NCBI GenBank assembly: GCA_030549775.1 | Contig: CM060174.1 | Coordinates: forward strand, 20,386,693 to 20,450,692 | Source: Tamarix chinensis | Taxonomy: Eukaryota; Streptophyta; Magnoliopsida; Caryophyllales; Tamaricaceae | Reading direction: 5' to 3' | DNA: 64,000 bases | The notes under the pieces: model-generated | Databases searched by the model: none | What the model was told of the DNA's origin: nothing | The model's input: the letters and a program-made list of their open reading frames with translations, nothing else | Shown: positions 57,008-64,000 of the stretch, in pieces | Numbering within the stretch: the stretch's first letter is position 1 | Layout of the letters: the number at the start of each line of letters is the position of its first letter | Position numbers and translations under genes: made by a program

Positions 57008-57350
57008 AACCCCACTATTATAGCCGGTGGAACGGTCATACAGGGCAAAATGATCCCGACCACTATTATTCGCCGGTGGACCGGTCATGCAGGGCCAAAC
57101 GCTCCTGGCCACTATTATTCACCAGTGGATCGGTCTGGCCCCGACTCACAAGGTGTTCCACTGTAAGTAATTAGTGTCTTCCCCATGTCTTTCGTTTTTA
57201 TGTTTGGTTTGTTGAGCACAGAATCCCCCACTATTATAGCTGGTGGAACGGTCATGCAGGCAAAATGCACCTGGCCACTATTATTCACCGATGGACCAGT
57301 CATGCAGGGCAAAACGCTCCTGGCCACTATTATTCGTCGGTGGACCGGTC
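57008..57350. repeat. Hairpin array in L9
   Basis: Six CCACTATTAT...CGGTGGA units in two groups of three, with GTGTTCCACTGTAAGTAATT between, exactly the layout of L7. Confidence 0.85.
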
Positions 57351-58279
57351 TGGGTTCGGCTCAACATCTTCCTCTTTAAGTGCTTAGTGTCTTAATCATA
57401 TCTTAATGAAAAGTATTTCACCCTTGACATACATGGCTAACTATATCCACACGTATCCTCCCAGGAGGGCCTGTCCCATATCTTGAGACTTCTGCACCTC
57501 CTAACTCACCCCAACATCCTTCCCTTAATCCACTTTCTCACACCGGAACCCAACTCCTAAGTGTGTGGGTCAAGGCCCACCACCTTATGCCCCGAGGTTA
57601 ACTCACCGCCTTACCCTAAGGCTTTCTCCAGAAACCCTAATTTGGGCCTATGTGGCCCATCCTCACACCACCCAAACTATTTAACACCCCACACGTTACG
57701 AACCTTAGATTCAACTCTCATTTCATACCCCACTTATTCTCATTTATTTTTATTACTTTCTTTTTCCACCTTCTCACATTAGGATTTCTCCCAAACCCTA
57801 GTTCCTCCCATGCAACCCTAGTTTCTCCCACTCTTTCATTTTACTTATGCCCCCCCTCTTTTTCACCACTCAAGGATCATGGACTATTTAGGTCATTCTT
57901 TCCTACGTTAGCCAACTTACTTTCCCTTGGTTATCTTATTCTCCCATTTTTCTTTTTCATGCCTTTCACCCCATATTCTGTTATTAAACATCCTAGCATG
58001 CATTTCCTAGAGGGTCATATCATATAACATCGTACACACAACATATATAATCATCATTCACATGCCATAAGGAAGTTATATGAGCATACATTCACTTAAA
58101 GTTGCGCTATAATGATTAATCATTAAGCATAAAGTACACAATATGGTATAACACATGGCACGTAACCCACACATAGTTGATCTTAGCCACATCCCTGCTC
58201 GGTTTAGGTTACCGAGCCATCTCCCACACACTTATTAGGCCACTAATCACCCTTCGTAATTGTTACACTTAATATATTT

Positions 58280-59080
58280 CCCATTTGGTTGGTTAGATTA
58301 CCAATTTGTCCATTTCCTTTATTATAATTAACAAATCACCCATTAGTTGGTCAAATTACCAAATTACCCTTCTTCATTATCCTAATTACTAAATTATCCC
58401 TTTATTTGGTTAATTACTAAATTACCATTCTCTATTATCATAATTACCAAACTACCCTTCTCAATTATCAAAATTACCAAATTACCCTCTAGTTGGTTAA
58501 ATTACCAAATTACCCTTTTATATGATCATAATTACCAAATTACCCTTCTCCATTATCAAATTTACCAAATTACCCTTTAGTTATTTAAATTACCAAATTT
58601 CCCTTCTCGATTATCGTAATTACCAAGTTACTCCTTTCCATTTTCCACTTTACCCCTTTTATTTACAAAATTACCATTTTGCCCTTTTACTTTTAACTTC
58701 ACCATTTTACCCCCTTAACTTTCAAAACTTACCATAACGTCCTTTATTCACAAAATTACCATTTTGCTACCATTTTGCCCTTTAATTATAAAATTATTAA
58801 TTTACCCTTTAATTAATGTTTTACCCTTTATTCACAAAATTACCATTTTTCCCCTTTACTTCCAAAATTACCATCTTACCCCCTTACTTCCAAAATTACC
58901 AATTTACATCTTTTTCAAATTACCACCTTACCCTTTTCACTTATAAATTACCACTTTACCCCCTTACTTCTGAAATTACCAATTTACCCTTTACTCCCAA
59001 AATTACCATAATACCCCTTTACTTGAAAAATTACCATCTTCCTCTTTACCTCCAAAATTACCATTCTTACCCCCTTATTA
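58280..59080. repeat. AATTACCAAATTACCCTT minisatellite in L9
   Basis: About 25 diverged units with spacing of roughly 25-35 bp. The unit drifts from ATTACCAAATTACCCTT on the left to AAAATTACCATTTTACCCCC on the right. Related GGTAATTT words occur in the 145-bp array of L4. Confidence 0.88.
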
Positions 59081-59253
59081 CACCACTTTTATTAAATCAA
59101 CATTACTACATGGAATAATAATATTAACACTCCCTTAACAATATCCAACTCCACCAACTATTATACTTTAATATAATGCTTATTAGCACCCACACATATT
59201 AGGCCACATTCTTAAACAATAAATATTACTAAAATGTCCATAGGGCTCACAAT

Positions 59254-59791
59254 TAGGGCTGTGCAAAAAATCCGAGATCCGAAAATCCGATCCGATATTT
59301 AAAAATCCGATCCGACATTTCGGATATCCGAACCGGTTTTATTCTAAAAGGATATCCGACATTCGGATATCCGATTTTTTTTTGGATTATCCGATCCGAA
59401 AAAATATCCGATATTTTGTTGATTATTTCAATAATACACCATATTATTGTGTTTTTATAGTTTTAAGTTTTAAAATTTTATTTATTTTTATATTTTAAAT
59501 ATTTATAATAATATTTTAATACTTCTTTTAGATAAAATAAGATATTTATATGAATATAGATATGAATATTAATTGATATATGATCCTTATTTTTAAAAAT
59601 ATTATAGTAAAAGTTATTAAAATTGATAAAATAGTATTTTCATACGGATATTGGATATATCCGAATCCGGTCTATATCCGGTCTATATTTTTCGGATATC
59701 CGCATTCCGGATATCCGGTCTAAAAAAATATGGAGCGGATATCCGAAAAAATATCCGAATGGATACGGATATCCGGTTTTGCACACCCCTA
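59254..59791. mobile_element. hAT-like MITE, 538 bp, copy 2
   Basis: Termini TAGGGCTGTGCAAAA and, inward from the right, TAGGGGTGTGCAAAA, with a perfect 8-bp duplication CTCACAAT (59246-59253 and 59792-59799). It is the reverse complement of the MITE at 40429-40967 with only scattered differences, so both came from one recently active family. Confidence 0.92.
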
Positions 59792-60483
59792 CTCACAATA
59801 ATATTATTCAAGCATAAATGGTCACAATAACATAATATGATATGGATAAGTACTTTAACACTTTTATTAATAATCAAGTTCTTCCCTTAGACAACATTTA
59901 CACACCTAGCACATAAAAGAGCATACTTTCCTTTTTATTAAACAATACAAGCAAACATATAAATTATACTAACATCCATATATCAAATATAATAACATAT
60001 TAAAAATCCTAATGTGCAACATACGTTTATCCATGCGTTTAAGTGGAGTTTAACGATTACCTTAATTCCTGCAAAAATCGAATCTTACCGGTATCCAAAT
60101 TAAAGATTCAATCTTTGATTAGCAAAATCAATAACTAAAAATAATATCAATACTTATTATATTAGAAATAAGAAAATCAAAGCAAAAGACTTTATAAATT
60201 TTACTCAATGAAATAATTAATTTAAATATTATTATACCTTAAAATTATTAATAAAAATGGCCAATAAATGAAGCAACTCATCCTGCTTATGCAGCATGAG
60301 CTGCATGCAGAAATAAAAAGGGGGAGGCTCGAAGGTTGCATGGAGAAGAGGTGGAAGGGGTGTTTTTGGGTTGGGGTCTTTAGGCTAGAAAAGAAGGTAG
60401 ATGGGAGAGGATTTAAGGTAAGGGAATGGTGCAGGAGTAAAGAGGGGGTGTAGGTGGATGATGGGGATGGGTTGTTAGCGGCT

Positions 60484-60513
60484 AAGGGTGGCGGAGGCGG
60501 CGGCGGCGGCGGC
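60484..60513. repeat. GGC microsatellite in the L9 leader
   Basis: About ten GGC triplets, the counterpart of the CCG run at 43566-43586 in L8. Confidence 0.8.
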
Positions 60514-61863
60514 GAGGTGGCGAAGTTGGCTGTCGGGCTAGGCGTGGCTGAGAAGGAAGGAAAAGAGAGGGGAAAATGGAGGGGTGCAGGGGCTGGTTTT
60601 GGGAAAAGAAGGTATGGGGTGGTAGAGGAGGTTACGGGGAGTTGAATGGTGGTTTGGGAGGCGTCAGAGGCAGCCAGACGGCGGCGAATGGTGGGGTTGC
60701 AAGGGGCTTCCAAGAAGGGAGAAAAAGAAAAGGGGTAGAAAGGAGGAACTACGGGGTGGCTTGGGTAACGTTGTGGTGGTGCAGGGTGGGAGTAGAGAGG
60801 TGCATAAGGTGGTTTAGGAGGTTAGTGAGGCGGTTGAGTCGGCGGAGGGCGGCGGTGGTGCACAAAATAGGGGGAAAGATGGAGAGGAAGAAAATGAGAG
60901 AAGGAGGATATCGAGGGGTAAGGGGTTCAAAAGATGGGGCAGAAAAAGGCTGAAGGGGAGAAGAAAAAGAAGAGGGAGGGTAGGGGGATAGGTGGCCGGT
61001 CTGTAGCAGTGTTTAGGGTGGCAGGGAGGTGGTAGGGTGGTAGGGAGGGGAAGGGGAAGAAGGGAAAGGGTGGCCATGCGGGATGGGTATGCATGACCTA
61101 TTGGTTTCCAAAATGATAAAAAAAAAAGATAGGGGAGAGAGAGAGAGTTGTAGGTGGCAGGTGGTGGCCGGCGTGTCCGAGGTGGCAGCACTGGCTGACG
61201 AAGATAGGTCGAGGTTGCTGGGTCGAGGCATAGAAGAAGAAGAAGGAAAAAAGGGGATGCAGGCTGGCACAGGGGAAAAAGGAAGGGAGTAGGGTCGGCC
61301 TGGTCCAGGGTAGAGAGGAAAAGAAAGAAAAGAAGGGGGGAGTTAGGCAGTTGCGCTAGGGGGAAAGGAGAGGAGGAGAGGGAGTGGGCCGGAGGCCCAA
61401 TCGCGTGGGGTAGAAGGGAGGCAGGCTTGGTGGGTGGCCTGAAGGAAAAAAAAAAGAAAAGGAAAGAAAGAAGAAAAATGAGATAAAGGAGAAGGAAAAG
61501 AAAAAGGAAAAAAAGGAAAATAGGAAAATAGGGAATACTAATTTAATTTAATTTAGAAAATAATAAAATATAATTTTTTTGATAAATTATTTAATTTAAT
61601 AATTTAATTCAATATAATTTAATATATTTGTTCAAAAAGGATAATTTTAGTAAAATATTAGTTTGACAATTTATTTAAATAAAAATAATATGATAAAATA
61701 ACAAAATATTTATTTTTAATTTATTAAATACTCCTATCCAAATTTATATACTCAAAAATCTATAAAATAATTAAACTAAATAAAATTTAAAATCTAATTT
61801 ACTTCAAATAAAAGCTATTTATTAAATTATAGGTTTTATAAAATTTTGGGGGATTACAAGTTT

Positions 61864-62645
61864 TCCCTTTTTCATAGCTCAAGGTGTCCGAAAAAATGGT
61901 TGATGATGGCTGCTTTGTAGCTAGTCTTGGGAGTTTCAAATTTGGACCATTAGAAGAAGAATAAGCCATTAAAAGGTTGGTGGCTACGTTTGGCTCATGC
62001 ATGGTTGTGCATGGTGTGATACTAGGTCCATTTATGGATTCCTTACTAGGTAACTAATTTGGTCCAAGTTAGAAGTAATTTGTAGCTTCCTAACTTAAAG
62101 AAATTAATTGGTAGATTTATCTTGTTTGCAAAGGATGCTCCTATATCACATATGGGAAGAAGTTGAATGTTGGAGTTTATTCCTAGTTTTGGAGTTTTTT
62201 GAATGCCAAAGGATCTTTGTTGATGCAAGGTCAACACATTCTTCATAATATGGCTCTCTATGAATGAATTTAAGCTTAAAAAATACCCTAGGCGTATGTT
62301 TAAGGTGACAACTAATATGGAAAATAATAGGAGAATTATTCTTTCACAATGCATAACCTTTTTCTCTTTTTTCTTGAAGAAGAATCATATTCAAAGTTTT
62401 AGCCTTCAAACCTTGAAGTTTTCTTCAACTAAATGCCACAATGCGAAGTTGATCTTCACCAGGATCAAATCAATTTCAAAGAGAAATCATAACGTTTTCT
62501 CTAAAGAATAATGCCTAAACTCTCAAGATAAATTCACTTGAAGAGGAAGGAAGGGAGGTCAAATTCTCTCTTGAGAAATTGTCAAACTCTTGTTACATTA
62601 GTCAACCAAACCAATTACATCCATAATGAATGTACAATGCTCCAC

Positions 62646-62695
<50 letters not shown>

Positions 62696-62894
62696 CCTAG
62701 TTTATCCTTTACTAATCAAGCCCAAACCAACCAGCATAATTAACAAATGACTAAACTAGTGCACATCCATATTATATATATTGTGGTTTACAATAATTAC
62801 AAATGATAAAATATTATAAATTATACATAAAATATCAAAGCTACATAAAATCCTAATCATGATAATACATCGAATAATCAAGTGATAAATCTTA
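61864..62894. other. Spacer, no gene recognised
   Basis: Moderately AT-rich. Two open stretches are present (62046-62354 minus, 102 codons; 62260-62511 plus, 83 codons) but neither resembles a protein I know, and they overlap each other. The sequence left of L9 (55640-56271) is similar in character, so L9 probably split one older element. A compound AC-AT microsatellite lies at 62649-62695. Confidence 0.5.
62649..62695. repeat. Compound AC-AT microsatellite
   Basis: About 14 AC repeats followed by about nine AT repeats. Confidence 0.93.
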
Positions 62895-63145
62895 ATGTCT
62901 TATAGCTTTGTCTTCCTACAACTTTGTATCCCTTGCATTATTATTCTCTTGCACACTAGATATCCTTAGTGAATTCTTCTTCTTACAAACATATATAATA
63001 CTTGTATGAATCACTTAATGAAATATTATTAGGGTTATTGTGAAGGTGTTCAAGATTTTTAAGAATAATTGGTATCATCTCCAAATATGATAGGTTATGA
63101 CCTACAACATAAGAAGAATGAGATAGAGATGCCCCTGCATCAACA
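62895..63145 (-). pseudogene. Coding-like segment of unknown family, second copy
   Basis: Minus-strand relative of 17281-17540. The words SLSHSSYVVGHNLSYLEMIP and KNLEHLHNNPNNISLSD are open for about 55 codons before a stop. Conservation of the reading frame in both copies supports a decayed gene of a dispersed element. It lies downstream of the DNA-polymerase remnant on the same strand. Confidence 0.5.
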
Positions 63146-63399
63146 ACCAATTCATTATAATTTTGATAACGAAAATTAAAAATGAATGTGGATCCTCTTG
63201 CATCAAAACATACCTCGAAAATGGACCCATTGACACATCTAATGAATCTTTCCTTCCAAACGAATTACATTTTTATACTACCATGCCGAATGAGTCAAGC
63301 TTTATACCTCTAAGTGAGCTAAGATTCCTAAGATACCTCGATCTGAAAGTAAGGAAGAAAATACACAATCAACTAGGCAGTGGGCTAAAAGAATGAAGG

Positions 63400-64000
63400 G
63401 AGGTTTTAAGTAGGGTTTTTTCTTCTTTTTACATGTGACAATTTCTTTTTTAGGTTCTTCCCTATTAGGTTATTCCTTATTCGGAGTAGGTTCATCGTGA
63501 ATTCTAGAGTGAGTATTCTTAGGAAGATAGTTATACTAATTTAGATATGAGATTTTAGACTTTAAATCAATGATTTCTCTATCTTTTTCAAAAACAAGTT
63601 TATATTTATACTTTATCTTTTTATATTGATCAACTAAGGCTAACACCTTTAATGGATTTGTGTCAACCTAATTATTATTATTATCATCATATATCAGACT
63701 CTTTTTATTAAATTTGATTCCAAGATTAATAGTACTTTCCATTTTGAGGTTGTTGAGTTTGAGCCAATATACTCAAAAATTAAATATAACACTTGTCTGA
63801 ATCCCTCATTTAAGATCTAGGTATTGGTCCTTCTACTAGTCTAGATCAACATATACTTTTACAAGTCCCTTCTACTTAGTAATATCGTTTCTACCTTTTA
63901 TATTCATAAAATAACTTTTAGGTGCTAAGAATATTCCACTATTGACTTGATCTTTGAGTTTAAACTTAGCTAATTTAGTTGATGAGATATCTTCTGATAG
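63400..64000 (-). pseudogene. Family-B DNA polymerase remnant of linear-plasmid type
   Basis: Read from the right edge on the minus strand, about 63860-64000 encodes KLAKFKLKDQVNSGIFLAPK followed by a Ser-Tyr and, further on, a KGL-type word. This pattern (a G-x-FLAPK-x-Y core) is typical of the C-terminal part of protein-primed family-B polymerases of plant mitochondrial and fungal linear plasmids. Further left (63600-63740), INLGIKFNKKSLIYDDNNN and TNPLKVLALVDQY fit the C-terminal tail. At least five stops break it. The N-terminal and catalytic parts would lie beyond the window. Most likely an old nuclear insertion of plasmid-derived DNA. Assigned from motif memory only. Confidence 0.55.

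Larger units (their letters stand above)
56277..61858 (-). mobile_element. Solo LTR of the long-LTR family (L9), with MITE inside
   Basis: Starts TTTAACACCCCC (second base of the TG end lost) and ends GGGGGATTACA, with a perfect 5-bp duplication AGTTT (56272-56276 and 61859-61863). About 5.0 kb without the MITE. It shows the palindrome (56694-56711), hairpin array (57008-57350), a long ACCAAATTACCCTT minisatellite (58280-59080), a GGCGGC-rich leader (60480-60520), purine-rich and AT-rich parts. The AAT tract is nearly absent and no clear TATA box was found. Orientation is inferred from L1 and L7. Confidence 0.87.

Noticed and set aside
60222..61270. Pro/Ser-rich open frames in L9
   Set aside because: Translation of the same GC- and purine-rich LTR segment as in L1 and L7; no domain and no conservation between copies.

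Overview
This is a stretch of plant nuclear DNA, almost certainly a flowering plant and probably a eudicot. The evidence is a spliced group IIc WRKY transcription-factor gene in a sea of Ty3/gypsy LTR retrotransposon debris, hAT-type MITEs, AT-rich spacers and microsatellites. No bacterial or organellar gene organisation is present. Only one ordinary cellular gene is well supported, the WRKY gene at 9258-11849. Almost everything else is transposable element sequence in layers of nested insertion.

Layout. 1-2990: 3' half of an old Ty3/gypsy element whose 5' part lies outside the window. 3215-7295: a complete solo LTR of about 4.1 kb with a perfect 5-bp target duplication. 7300-9098: AT-rich spacer and WRKY upstream region. 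9099-11985: the WRKY gene (TATA box, two exons, 1.9-kb intron, poly(A) signal). 12880-14070: short tandem repeats split by a hAT-like element. 14071-17280: two truncated relatives of the long LTR. 17280-24835: remains of a minus-strand Tat/Athila-like LTR, split by a 5.4-kb chromodomain-bearing Ty3/gypsy element (18936-24361). 27003-33878: a Ty3/gypsy element with two 641-bp LTRs and decayed gag-pol. 33879-36812: pieces of two more long LTRs with a 145-bp tandem array and a hAT MITE. 36813-39777 and 54254-56271: the two sides of an unidentified decayed coding tract. 39778-54253: three nested solo LTRs with a MITE inside. 56277-61858: another complete solo LTR, also carrying a MITE. 61859-64000: spacer, then minus-strand remains of a family-B DNA polymerase of the linear-plasmid (invertron) type next to an unidentified coding-like segment that also occurs at 17.3 kb.

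The strongest pattern beyond ordinary annotation is one family of very long, non-coding LTRs (about 3.4 to 6.4 kb each, ends close to TGTAACACCC...GGGTGTTACA). At least nine copies or fragments are present. Five are complete solo LTRs with matching or nearly matching 5-bp duplications. They share an ordered set of non-coding landmarks: a 20-bp palindrome, an array of short CCAC/GTGG hairpins, minisatellites that differ between copies, an AAT-rich tract, a GC-rich leader, and in four copies a TATA box that gives the true orientation. By end sequence and LTR length they resemble Tekay/Del-type Ty3/gypsy LTRs, but no internal coding region of the family is in the window, so that assignment is inference. 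I saw no sign of a novel enzymatic system. The best candidates for something undescribed are the conserved non-coding architecture of these LTRs, and the DNA-polymerase remnant with its unidentified partner segment.
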